DNA of 64,000 bases from Uropetala carovei (Eukaryota > Arthropoda > Insecta > Odonata > Petaluridae), in NCBI GenBank assembly GCA_036926305.1, contig JAXCHB010000146.1, positions 434,001 to 498,000 of the forward strand, read 5' to 3'. This document shows positions 54,737 through 64,000 of this stretch, piece after piece (the stretch's first letter is position 1; every line of letters begins with the position of its first letter). Both the position numbers and the translations under genes were made by a program. Below the pieces are notes generated by a model. That model searched no databases and was not told where the DNA came from. It was given only the letters and a program-made list of their open reading frames with translations.

Positions 54737-55090
54737 TATACTCTTTTTATTAACTTCACTCAGATATTAACATGCTGTCAAATCCGAAATATAAATTAAC
54801 ATTAAGAAATTTAAAACAAAAGTTGTATATGAAAACAAATATTAGGACGTCCCACGAAAAATATGTAAACAGTTTTCACGTTCTTTGTATTTTCATTTTA
54901 CTTATTGTTAGTATGTCATTGTAGAACATATCGATTGCTGTAGTTATCGCGCACCTAGTAACATCAGGCGGCAAGAACATGCGATACGATTGAAAACAAG
55001 TTGCGCCATATTGAGTTTTGATTTTAAGTTAGTAATTGTATTGTAATTCATACAGACTCAAGACATGAAAAGAAAAACTATCCGTAAAAA
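54737..55090 (-). repeat. Dispersed repeat carrying an RT scrap, copy 2
   Basis: Matches 23955-24310. It is cut at its right end exactly where a family A left end begins (55094, after AAAAAATC). Confidence 0.75.
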
Positions 55091-55093
55091 ATC

Positions 55094-55224
55094 TGATGTG
55101 GCCAGCACATGACTTTCTCCATATTTGGGGTATAGATATTTAAATTATAATGAATAGCATTATAAGGCAAAATTATTATTTCGTATCGTAAAAGAACACA
55201 GTCGTCCTTATTGTCATAATTATT
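55094..55224 (+). mobile_element. Family A left-end fragment
   Basis: TGATGTGGCCAGCACATGAC onward matches the first ~130 bases of family A, then breaks off where an inverted full copy begins. Confidence 0.85.
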
Positions 55225-55227
55225 TTT

Positions 55228-55350
55228 ACTTTCTCATACGTAGTAATGGGAAAGTATTGTATTGATGAAAAAAATCGACTTCCAGATTTCAACGGATATA
55301 CATGTTTTGAGGTCCCTAGAACACGTTTAGACTATTTTCGGAATGATGTC

Positions 55351-55384
<34 letters not shown>

Positions 55385-56008
55385 TGTGGGCGCTCTAACT
55401 CAAAAAGTACATACCATATCGTTACCAAACTTCATATATAACACTTTCACATGAGCACAAAGAACTGATTAGTTTTTGGACAATAACGGATAATCGGAAG
55501 TCGAGGTTTATTCGAAACCCGATTCGGTTTTTGCGATATTTCTTGCTTAAAATATCATTTTTGTATTTACAATTCTATACAAAAGTTATAGAGAATGTAA
55601 TTTCCTACACCTTTCATTTGAAACAATTTTCTATAGGAGTTATTGTTTAGGAGTTATTTATAAATAACCGGTTTTGGGTTTCCGTTAAATATCTCCTTAA
55701 CAACATCGTTATTGGTAATCTTCGTAAGGACCAAAGTTGTAGAGAATAATATTTCTTCCAAGTTTTGTTTGAAACTAATTTTCGTAGATCCATCCATTTC
55801 GGATATATTTCGCTTTTTCTTAATACCAGCCTACAGCGCCAACACCATGTAGCGGTGAATTCTGTAAACATTCAAAATATACGTAATATACGGCAACGAC
55901 GTGTCTTCTTTTACGATACGAAATAATAATTTTGCCTAGTAATATTGTTCATAATAATTTAAATATCTATACCCCAAATATGGAGAAAGTCATGTGTTGG
56001 CCACATCA
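55228..56008 (-). mobile_element. Family A element, full-length inverted copy
   Basis: On the minus strand it runs from TGATGTGGCC to GAGAAAGT, 781 bases with a moderate GT tract (55353-55382). It forms an inverted pair with 56018-56671. Confidence 0.9.
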
Positions 56009-56017
56009 GATTTTTTG

Positions 56018-56671
56018 ATTATGTTTCCAGAATTCACCGCTACGTGGTTTTGACGCTTTATACTGGGTATTACGAAAAAAGTTGAATATCTCCGAAATCC
56101 ATGGTTCTACGAAAATTTGTTTCAAACAAAACCTGGAAGAAATATTATTCTCTTCAACTTTGGTCCTTACGAAGATTACCAATAACGACGTTTTTAAGAA
56201 GATATTTGACAGCAACCGAAGAAACCGATTATTTATAAATAATTCCTAAGCAATAACTGCTATGGAAAATTGTTTCAAATGAAAGTTGTAGGAAATTACA
56301 TTCTCTATAACATTTGTATAGAATTGTGTATACAATAATGATGTTTTAACGAAGAAATATCGCAAAAACAGAATCGTATTTCGAATAAACCTCGACTTCC
56401 GGTTAACCGATATTGTTCAAATAGTAATCAGTTCTTTGTGCTCATACAAAAGTGTTATATTTGAAGTTTGGTAACGATATGGCACGTACTTTTTGAGTTA
56501 GAGTGCCCACAATCACATACACACACATACGCGCACACGCACACACAGACATCATTCCTAAAATAGTCAAAACCTGTTCTAGGGACCTCAAAACGTGTAT
56601 TTCCGTTGAAATCTCGAAGTCGATTGTTTTCGTGATCACAATACTTTCTTATTACTACATATGGGGAAAGT
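56018..56671 (+). mobile_element. Family A element lacking its left end
   Basis: It starts within the element at CCAGAATTCACCGCTACGTG and ends GGGGAAAGT at 56671. Only about 9 bases separate it from the inverted copy on its left. Confidence 0.88.
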
Positions 56672-56678
56672 AGAAGTC

Positions 56679-56750
56679 TGATGTGGCCAACACAGGACTT
56701 TCTCCATATCTGGGGTATAGATATTTAAATTATTATGAATAGCATTATCA
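56679..56750 (+). mobile_element. Family A left-end fragment
   Basis: TGATGTGGCCAACACAGGAC onward matches the first ~70 bases, placed head to tail after the preceding copy with AGAAGTC between. It stops where the LINE 5' UTR begins. Confidence 0.85.
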
Positions 56751-57007
56751 GCTCAGCTCTCGTGTTGGTAGGTCGTGTTTTGGTGTTGCTCCAGCAGTGC
56801 ATGGAATGTATCCTATCTTTCGTGCTTAGAATATAAACTGTGTATTTGAAGTGAGAATGAGTTTAGTGGATCTCTAATTTACTAATTTTTGTGCCACTAT
56901 AGTCACAGCGTTTCTCGTAAATACTTGTGGAACATTTCTAATAGGTAAACAGTGTGCATTGCGATCTTCTTTTGTTCCTTACTTGTAATAACTTCTAATA
57001 TTTCATA

Positions 57008-58733
57008 ATGTCACGGTGTAATTGTTGTGATGATGATCTTCCGACAAATGGCAATTTCATAACCTGTTACGGTTGTAATTCTCTAATTCACCTTGAGTGT
57101 TCTCGTATTTCTGAGAATACACAAAGAGCAAAGTCAGAGATTAGAAAAAAGGAATGGCGTTGTATGCAATGCCGTAATAAAGTGATAAAGTCCACTTCTG
57201 GTGATGAAACGGATTTGAAATCCATCATTACACAGATGTGTGACGAGCAGAAAGCATTATTCACTCATTTTGAAGAAAATATTCGTAAGGAACAGAGTTC
57301 AGTTGTTGTTAAACTAGAAGAAAACATTAAAAAATCTGATGTGTCCAACACATGATTTTCTCCATATTTGCGGTATAGATATTTAAGTTCTTATGGATAG
57401 CAATATGAGGAAAAATTATTATTTCGTATAGTAAAAGAATATAGTCGTCCTTATTGTTGTAAATTACGTATATTTTGAATATGTTTACAGAATTCACAGC
57501 TACATGGTTGTGGCGCTGTATACTGGTATTAAGATAAAGCAAAATATCTCCGAAATGGATGGTTCTACGAAAATTTGTTTCGAACAAAACGTGGAAGAAA
57601 TATTATTCTCTACAACTTTGGTCCTCACGAAGATTACCAATAACGATGTTTTTAAGGAGATATTTGACGGAAACCAAAAAACCGGTTTTTATAAATAATT
57701 CCTAAACAATAACCGCTATGGAAAATTGTTTCAAATGAAAGTTGTAGGAAATTACATTCTCTATAGCCTTTGTATAGAATTGCATATACAATAATGAGGT
57801 TTTAACGGAGAAATATCGCAAAAAACGAATCGGGTTTCGAATAAACCTCGACTTCCGGTTAACCGTTAGTGTCCAAAAACTAATCAGCTCTTTGTACTCA
57901 TGCTAAAGTGTTATATTTGAAATTTGGTATTAATATGGCAGGTACTTTTTGAGTTAGAGCGCCCGCAATCACACACACACAGACATCATTCCGAAAATAG
58001 TCTAAACGTGTTCTAGGGACCTCAAAACGTGTATTTCCGTTGAAATCTCGAAGTCGATTTTTTTTCGTGAATACAATACTTTCCCATTACTACGTATGGA
58101 GAAAGTGAAAATGGTCTGATTTTTATGATTCCATTAAGTGTGAGATCTCTGTGCTAAGAAAAGAAAACAGCAAACTGACCAAAGGTGTGACTCATTTGCA
58201 GCAAGATAATGCTCATAAAGACAGAAGATTCAAAGACCTTGAAGCTCAGGTGAGTGCCATTGGGGTAAACGAGAGAAGTACAAATGTGGAAATCCATAGA
58301 TTAGAAACACCCTCTGATACCGAAGAAACATCATCCCACCTGGTATCTTCCCTCGCCAAAATTGCTAAGAGACTCGAAGTTGAATTTAATGAGGTAGATG
58401 TTTTAAATATAGATAGAGGGCTAAGGAAAAAACCAGATACACGTGGTGTTGTTGTAGTACAGTTTAAAAGTAGAGATATTCCAAATATTTGGTTACAAAA
58501 CAGGAAAAAGTAGTATTAAATAACATGATAAGTGATAACAAGAGAATTTTTATAAATGAAAATCTTAATTCCCAATCCAAAAGACTTCTTTGGCTCGCAA
58601 AATGAAAATGTAAAGCAAGTAATTATAAATTCACTTGGGTAAAAAATGGAAAAATATATGTAAGAAAATCTGATGGAGGTACCAGCTTAAGAATTTTCAG
58701 TGAATCAGATTTAAGTAAAATTGTATTAAATGC
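57008..58733 (+). pseudogene. LINE ORF1: PHD finger, coiled coil and FP-like domain, split by family A
   Basis: ATG 57008 opens MSRCNCCDDDLPTNGNFITC. Cys/His spacing (C-x2-C ... C-x2-C ... H-x2-C ... C-x2-C, residues 4-51) defines a PHD-type zinc finger, as in many Jockey/CR1 ORF1 proteins. A Glu/Lys-rich helix follows. Family A interrupts after EENIKK. When it is omitted the frame continues SDFYDSIKCEISVLRKENSK, a coiled coil, then HLVSSLAKIAKRLEVEFNEV and DTRGVVVVQFKSRDI, a baculovirus-FP-like domain. A stop at 58511-58513 and a frameshift precede the last part (TWVKNGKIYVRKSDGGTSLR). ORF1 proteins bind the element's RNA; this one is dead. Confidence 0.85.
57337..58107 (+). mobile_element. 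Family A element inserted in LINE ORF1 (771 bp)
   Basis: AAAAAATC (57329-57336) lies on the left and a decayed copy, GAAAATGGTC (58108-58117), on the right. Removing the element and one copy restores the ORF1 frame as Lys-Lys-Ser-Asp. The ends TGATGTGTCC and GGAGAAAGT agree with the other copies. Confidence 0.93.
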
Positions 58734-58870
58734 TCTAGTTAGAATAATAGCTGATGATTATGAAAATATTAATTTTATTTTTAATACTTGTGATGATGTT
58801 AAAAGCTGGTATGAGACCGCTCAAGTACATTTTTATTATATGAGTGAATGTATTTCCTTGAAGGAACATT

Positions 58871-59579
58871 CATCTAAACATAAGATCTATTAGGAAGCAT
58901 TTTGATCAACTTCTGAGTTTCTTATATAATGCTACCATAGGTGTAATAATCTTATCTGAGATTTCTATTAGCTATGATTAATGTTCACTCTTTTGTATTG
59001 ATGGTTATCAAATGAGTTCCTTTTGTAGAGCCATTCTGATCATTACATTGTCGGAATCAACATATTTTTCCCAGAAAATCAAAGGTTCCTATTAATGGTT
59101 CTAACAATAAGAGTGCACTTGATGTAAATAAGAGAATTAACAAGTATTCCCTTAGAATTGGTCTATTGAATCTTGATTTTTCTGTCTTTCATACTGATTT
59201 CGGTGATGTTAATATGTTTGCCAACTTGCTCATAGAAAAATTTAACAACATATATAAATCTTGTAATTATGCATGTACTGGTAAAACCTCCAGTTATAAA
59301 AATACGTTTAAAAAGCCATGGATGAATGATGATATCTACGTGCATATGAAAAGGAGGGACTCTCTATTTAAGCGTTGGAAAGGAGCTCCCAGCAATAGTA
59401 CTTATAAAACTGAATATGTTGCAAGTAGGAATCTCGTGAATAATAAGATTAGGATTGCAAAAGGAAAGTTTTATGAACATAAGTTCAGCGGTATTGACGA
59501 CCTTAGTTATAGAAAGAAATGGGAGATAATTAATAACTTAATGGGAATACTCATAAAAAGAAAGTTGATACGCGAGTAG
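58871..59579 (+). pseudogene. LINE ORF2 remnant: endonuclease start and pre-RT linker
   Basis: HLNIRSIRKHFDQLLSFL at 58871, then GVIILSEISIS, is the beginning of the AP-type endonuclease. A large part is deleted. 59166-59579 encodes the linker before the RT (KPWMNDDIYVHMKRRDSLFK, RNLVNNKIRIAKGKFYEHKF). Several stops separate the two parts. Confidence 0.8.
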
Positions 59580-59581
59580 TA

Positions 59582-61052
59582 CAGTAGGATCTTGGTTATA
59601 CGTAACTCAATTATACATACGTAGTACTCGTTTAACCGCAATTTTTTGTAATACAGGGCGAAACACTATGCAAAATCAGACCTACACATACTGACTTATA
59701 CATAAATGAATTGTATTTAATTTTCGTTTATACGCAAGGATTCTTACGCCCCGTGGGAGTTTTTCTCTCACTTATACGTATATAATTAATAAATGATTTT
59801 AATGGCCTTTTTATTTCACATTTCTTCAGACAAATTTATTCGCTATAGTCTTCTACGCCTTTTCTTTCTTCGAAATATTTTTGTACCCATTATTATTGAG
59901 CGTTATTCGTGAAGTTCACTTTTTTGTAACCTTTATTTGGTAATCGAAAATCTCTTTTCTGAAATTTGAGTTTTACCGATTAACTAAAATACTGAAAGAG
60001 CCATTGCTTGGTTACGAGTGCGAATAACCTTCAACCGCTTACCATATCTTCGGCGATCCGATGGAAGTGTTTCCCGTATTGCCACTATATTGTATACGTT
60101 ATATCATCCGATAATTTTTTTATCCAATAATTATTGTCTTCTCCGCTTACCAAATGTCGGCGATCCAGCGCAGTTAACACCACTACATTGCGTAATTAAT
60201 ATCATCCGATACATTACATTGTATCAACCGATACCCACGCGATCGGTATGAAGCGGTGAACGCGCCATTCTTTATTCAGACATTTGTGGCTTTACGCTAG
60301 TAGTACAGTGTTTTTGTGTGTCCCTAAGTGTTAAAATGGCATCAAAGAAAGATATAGGTGGTATGAAGAGAAAGCACGTAACGTTTCATATAAGTGATAA
60401 GATTGCAGTTCTTCCGACCGCCAACAAATGGCTCTGACATCTTTGAATTTCACCTACCTCCTATAATGCCATTTCCCGAATACCCCGATATCAGGGTTTG
60501 AAAACGAAAAAAAAACATTTCCATCGTCCGTTTGCATTTTCCCGCACTTTACGGCTAGAGGCATCTCAATCATCGATGGCACGGAAGCTCTACGCCATTA
60601 TCCAACCGATTTCCTGCGCAGACTTCGACCTATCACACGGCCCAGGAACTATCATTTTGGGTAACGATTGTTACTTTTTCCTCGCGAAAAATCTCCAAAC
60701 TGATGCTTCGAAATGCCGTAAAATGTGCTTTCCCACACATAATGCTTAAAAACTAAGAAAATAGAGAAAAATGAAGGAAATCGGAGCATTATGAACGGAG
60801 ATAACATGAAAAAGAACTTCCGCAAAATTACCATATTTTCTATTACAGTACCGTACCTATGTTTTTAAATATTCCATGCTTTATTTATAACATCTTTGTA
60901 CATTAAACAAATTAAAAACACTAAACAACATATAGGCAACACACAATACTCAAAAATAAGCTGTATAAAAACTTTGATGTGATTATCCGGCGTTTTTGAG
61001 AATCAGGCGACGCCCTCTCCCCAGAGGGCGCCGGATAATCGATGATCTACTG
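59582..61052. mobile_element. Pogo/Tigger-type element or composite
   Basis: The left end CAGTAGGATCTTGGTTATAC follows TA (59580-59581). The right end, inverse of CAGTAGATCATCGATTATCC, precedes TA (61053-61054). The two termini are only partly alike, so this may be a fusion of two related elements. Near 60336-60413 lies a transposase N-terminus. The rest has no transposase domain. Confidence 0.6.
60336..60413 (+). pseudogene. Tigger/jerky transposase N-terminal scrap
   Basis: MASKKDIGGMKRKHVTFHIS followed by DKIAVL is the start seen in pogo/Tigger (CENP-B-like) transposases, just before the helix-turn-helix. The frame then loses similarity. Confidence 0.65.
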
Positions 61053-61054
61053 TA

Positions 61055-61554
61055 TTTGGAACAAACGCTTGCACTGATTTGGCGGAAAATAAAGCCGAAA
61101 GCTTCAGCAGGAGTTTGACTAAATGGAAAACCACCACTGTTTCATGAAAATGGGTATTTGCTCAATATTTTCTAGAATCTAAAACAGCGGCTTCCAATAT
61201 AACATACAAAATATTTAGAAAGTATTTTATCATTGTGGAAGTCACCTTTTTAGATTTCTAAAAACCTTCTATTAACAATAAATGAATTAATGGAGGAATG
61301 AAAGCATTTAGAATTATGTCATCAATTCTTCTGCTTCAGCATATACCCTTGAAATGGTGCCATTCTTTTATGAAAAAGAGTAACAGCCATAACTAAATGT
61401 TTGCGTGTATCAAAAAGATAAATTACAAAAGGCACGATAACCAACCGGGAGCTCAGACTCGCCTCGAACCTGCTACACTCACGAACGAGGTCAGAGCCAT
61501 CTATCCGAGGATATACGAAATTGGATAGGAACAAGATGTAGAGCACCGAGAAAG
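61055..61554. other. Mostly unannotated; one tRNA-like block
   Basis: On the minus strand near 61520-61440 there is TGGCTCTGACCTCGTTCG, AGTGTAGCAGGTTCGAGGCG and GAGCTCCC, with a B-box-like GCAGGTTCGAGGC. The cloverleaf is imperfect, so it is better read as a tRNA-derived repeat. The rest shows nothing. Confidence 0.4.
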
Positions 61555-61557
61555 AAT

Positions 61558-61651
61558 CACTTTCTCTCTCTCTCTCCCTCTCTCCCCCTCTCTCCCCCTC
61601 TCTCCCTCTCCCTCTCTCTCTCCCTCCCTCTCCCTCCCCCTCTCTCCCTCT
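61558..61651. repeat. (CT)n / CCCTCTCT low-complexity tract
   Basis: Pyrimidine-only run of about 90 bases. Confidence 0.9.
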
Positions 61652-62139
61652 ATAATTTCGTCATAGCCTACGCTTTTGCTGATTTATTAATTCTTTATTT
61701 TTTAAATATATTAATAATAACAATAAATAATACCTCTTAAAACATTTTTATGTTAAGAATTTTCTTTATCTATGCTTTATATATTAATTTATGGCTGGTG
61801 AATATGGTGATCTATTCGCCACAAATTAGGCGACAATCGCGAACCTTTCGGACGACGCTGCCCTTAAGATAGAGTTTATATCCGAGATCCAAAGCGTCCC
61901 TCCGACACCATCCTATCATTTCTTCTCTCTGTCTCTTTATCTTACACTCTCTTTCTCTCTGCATTTGTCGTATCAAAAAAAGAGCAGAAGTCGGTATCGA
62001 GCGATAGATCGACCTTTAACGCGGAACGTGAGCTTGCGCAGAATAGAAAATCTTTAGATAGATTTTCTTGAGACCCATTTAAGCATAATGAACGTTCAGT
62101 TCAACTGAACCGATAACAGAAGGCGAGTACAATTTCTCT

Positions 62140-62141
<2 letters not shown>
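61652..62141. other. No recognised feature
   Basis: No supported gene or repeat. Confidence 0.45.
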
Positions 62142-62144
<3 letters not shown>

Positions 62145-62209
<65 letters not shown>

Positions 62210-62230
62210 TGTGTGTACGTGTGTGTTTGT
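62145..62230. repeat. (TA)n(GT)n microsatellite
   Basis: A TA run at 62145-62169 is followed by GT repeats to about 62226. The Tigger left end follows closely at 62244. Confidence 0.9.
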
Positions 62231-62653
62231 ATGTATATATGTACAGGCAGTTCTCGACATCCGTACATTCGACAACCGTACCATTCGCTATTTCGTAATC
62301 GTAAATTCTCGCCCCTAAACCACCTTTTGTACGCCGAATTCGGACTTTCGTTCGTCAGTTGACGATCAAACATTTCGAGCTTACGCAATAATGGCGCTGT
62401 CTCTCAGCCAACCCAACACTTTTAATAAATTAAAGTAGGCAACGTAATAATATACGTATTATATGTAATGTAAGATTTGTGTGTAATGTTTTTAAATATT
62501 GTACTGAAATTTGACAAGATTAGTACTACTGTAGAGTCGGTTAATAATCAATAAACAATTATTATTATTCAGTCTCGGCAACGGTACCATCCTTGTTTGT
62601 ACGTATAGCAGCGTTTCTTTGTTTGTGCATTTTACACCTGTTATTTTATAAAT

Positions 62654-62880
62654 ATGAGTGATAAACGGAAAACTGAAAGTGCTAATACAAGTGAAAAGAA
62701 ACGTAGGACTCATAACTGAACACGATTGAGACAAAGATAGAAATAATAAGGCTTGACGAAAGCGACGAATCTTTAGCTTCAATCGGACGTTCATTGGATA
62801 TAAGTCGGTCGAGTGTGTGTTCAATTGTGAAGGAGAAGGACAAATATAATAATACAATACGTGCTGTGGCGTTCTGAATA
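62654..62880 (+). pseudogene. Tigger transposase N-terminus (helix-turn-helix), plus strand
   Basis: ATG 62654 gives MSDKRKTESANTSEKKRRTH, then a stop and frameshift near 62718, then ETKIEIIRLDESDESLASIG and RSLDISRSSVCSIVKEKDKY, the CENP-B/psq-type DNA-binding helix-turn-helix. The frame ends at 62878. Confidence 0.85.
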
Positions 62881-62984
62881 AATGCCACATTTTTTTAAAG
62901 AGCAAGGAACCGATCTACACACGCTTCGATGACGTTGGCGATATCCTGTTAGCAGACCGCAAAACAATCTGAGACAATGATTGT

Positions 62985-63348
62985 GCAGTTGCTTGGCTTT
63001 CTCGCGAATGACAAGTGAACTCAGAGAGATTTTCTTGCGAGTTTAGGTCTCGATTCACAGGTTTAATGCCTTCTCTGTCTTCTCTACATACGGATTCCTA
63101 AGTATGTACAAAAGACACTTTTGTAATCGTTGAAGTACCACTTGCAACACTGGCTCTAATCGCTTCTTCACTTTCCTTATCGATTTGATTGTGGACTCGG
63201 TCACACCAAGTAATTTACTAACTGATGAAGCAGATTTATTATGCTCAAGTCTATCTTAAACTTCAATTTTCTTCTCTAAACTCATCACTTTTTTCGCCCT
63301 TTTTACCGACTTTTCTTTCATTTCAATCATAACTCTCTTTGGGGCCAT
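62985..63348 (-). pseudogene. Tigger transposase N-terminus, minus strand
   Basis: The start codon at 63348-63346 gives MAPKRVMIEMKEKSVKRAKK, VMSLEKKIEV, a stop, then DRLEHNKSASSVSKLLGVTE and STIKSIRKSEEAIRASVASG (helix-turn-helix). Further on, YVEKTEKALNL appears in another frame. It belongs to a different Tigger lineage than the plus-strand remnant. Confidence 0.85.
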
Positions 63349-63824
63349 GATTAGACAATATTTAAAAAAACTATGAAAATAGCAAAATGCTTTAATGAAA
63401 AAAAACTCGCACTTTCATAAGTTATACATTGACACCATTAAACCGCCTTCCGTACGCCGAATTCGGACTTTCGTGTGTCAGCGAAATGACGAACGAATAT
63501 TTCGAGTGGTGCTGGTTACCAGCCGCCAGTTTCCGCTGCGTCGCCATCTTTGTCTGTACAGCAGTGTTTATTTGTGCAATTATTTATATATTTTATTGCA
63601 TTTTGCCCTATCTCTCTATATTATAAAATCGACGGTAGTGTCTAAAAGGCCCCTGCTCAAAAACTAAACATTTATACCATAATTAGAGATTTTATAATAT
63701 TTTTTGGCTCTCTGGGAACGGAACCCACCCTACAACATGTAAATCTACGTTCGACATCCGTACATTCGACTTCCGTACACGTTTTCAGGGACTCATTATG
63801 TACGGATATCGAGAACTGCCTGTA

Positions 63825-64000
63825 TGTATGTATGTGTAAAACCTTTTTCGCGGATATAAGCGCGGCACGGTGTCACAGCCGACAAAATAATGAGTGAATA
63901 ATGGTTACAGGTGAGGAATGGTTGGAATGCAAACGAAGAGAGGAGATGAATCAAAGAGAAAGTAGTGAAATGGAGGAGGAAAGGGAAATATAGTTTCAGA
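63825..64000. other. No recognised feature
   Basis: Ends in purine-rich sequence (GAGGAGGAAAGGGAAA). Nothing supported. Confidence 0.4.

Larger units (their letters stand above)
56751..59579 (+). mobile_element. 5' half of a Jockey/CR1-like LINE
   Basis: The order is 5' UTR (56751-57007), ORF1 (57008-58733, interrupted), a short gap, then the ORF2 endonuclease start and linker (58871-59579). A pogo-type element cuts it at 59582, so RT and 3' end are absent. Confidence 0.82.
62244..63822. mobile_element. Tigger element, TIR to TIR, with scrambled interior
   Basis: The left end CAGGCAGTTCTCGACATCCG and right end (inverse of CAGGCAGTTCTCGATATCCG) match at 24 of the first 25 bases. TA flanks both sides (62242-62243 and 63823-63824). 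The interior holds two transposase N-terminal remnants in opposite orientations and a second copy of the left subterminal region (CCGTACGCCGAATTCGGACT near 63447, compare 62330). Confidence 0.85.

Noticed and set aside
55094..58107. Family A as a Helitron
   Set aside because: A start near A|TC was suggestive, but no CTRR end or 3' hairpin is present, and the copies show 7-8-bp target duplications, which Helitrons do not make.
62171..62362. Cys/Val-repeat frame over the GT microsatellite
   Set aside because: It is a translation of (GT)n.

Overview
The window looks like intergenic or heterochromatin-like DNA from a large, AT-rich, transposon-dense eukaryotic genome, most probably an arthropod and perhaps an insect. 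This rests on the mix of elements seen: Jockey/CR1-type non-LTR retrotransposons with PHD-finger ORF1 proteins, hAT, Tigger/pogo, piggyBac-like, Harbinger-like, Tc1-like and Helitron remnants, tRNA-like B-box repeats and abundant microsatellites. I cannot place the species. I recognise no intact host gene, and nearly every recognisable coding stretch is a broken transposon gene.

Layout. 1-2867 is a degenerate ~76-bp purine-strand minisatellite. 2877-5999 holds an hAT transposase scrap and three unrelated reverse-transcriptase scraps. 6685-7557 is an internally deleted hAT. 9361-10788 is a very homogeneous 28-unit, 51-bp C-rich minisatellite. 13194-14515 holds two non-autonomous DNA elements. 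15040-16722 is a decayed copy of a gene family of unknown function, followed by a complete hAT element with a perfect target duplication (16762-18413). 19247-21347 holds two closely related copies of a ~770-bp non-autonomous element (called family A here) around a 91-bp tandem array. 23930-29051 holds foldback elements, tRNA-like repeats and a piggyBac-like element. 29344-32974 holds a Harbinger-like element and a complete hAT with its own nested MITE. 33697-37660 holds family A copies inside a repeat (called Rep-B) and inside a Tigger, then hAT and Helitron ends. 38060-43945 holds three inverted-repeat elements, two of them with 8-bp target duplications, and an hAT MITE. 44107-49571 holds three broken CR1/Jockey-like copies, two of them tail to tail, with an expanded 3' end. 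50543-53048 holds Tigger scraps, a GC-rich island and a palindromic element with a hammerhead-ribozyme-like core. 54735-59579 holds a family A cluster and the 5' half of a LINE whose ORF1 is split by family A. 59582-63822 holds two pogo/Tigger-type elements.

The strongest new material is (1) family A, whose exact ends and 7-8-bp A-rich target duplication can be read from an unoccupied homologous site in this same window and from insertions into a Tigger and a LINE ORF; (2) Rep-B, one copy carrying a piggyBac-like element and the other carrying family A, so each serves as the other's empty site; (3) several long inverted-repeat elements with clear duplications; (4) the hammerhead-like core inside a palindromic element; and (5) the unrecognised gene family at 15040-16722. 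The genes do not form a pathway. The region reads as layers of insertions, and the nesting gives a relative age order.
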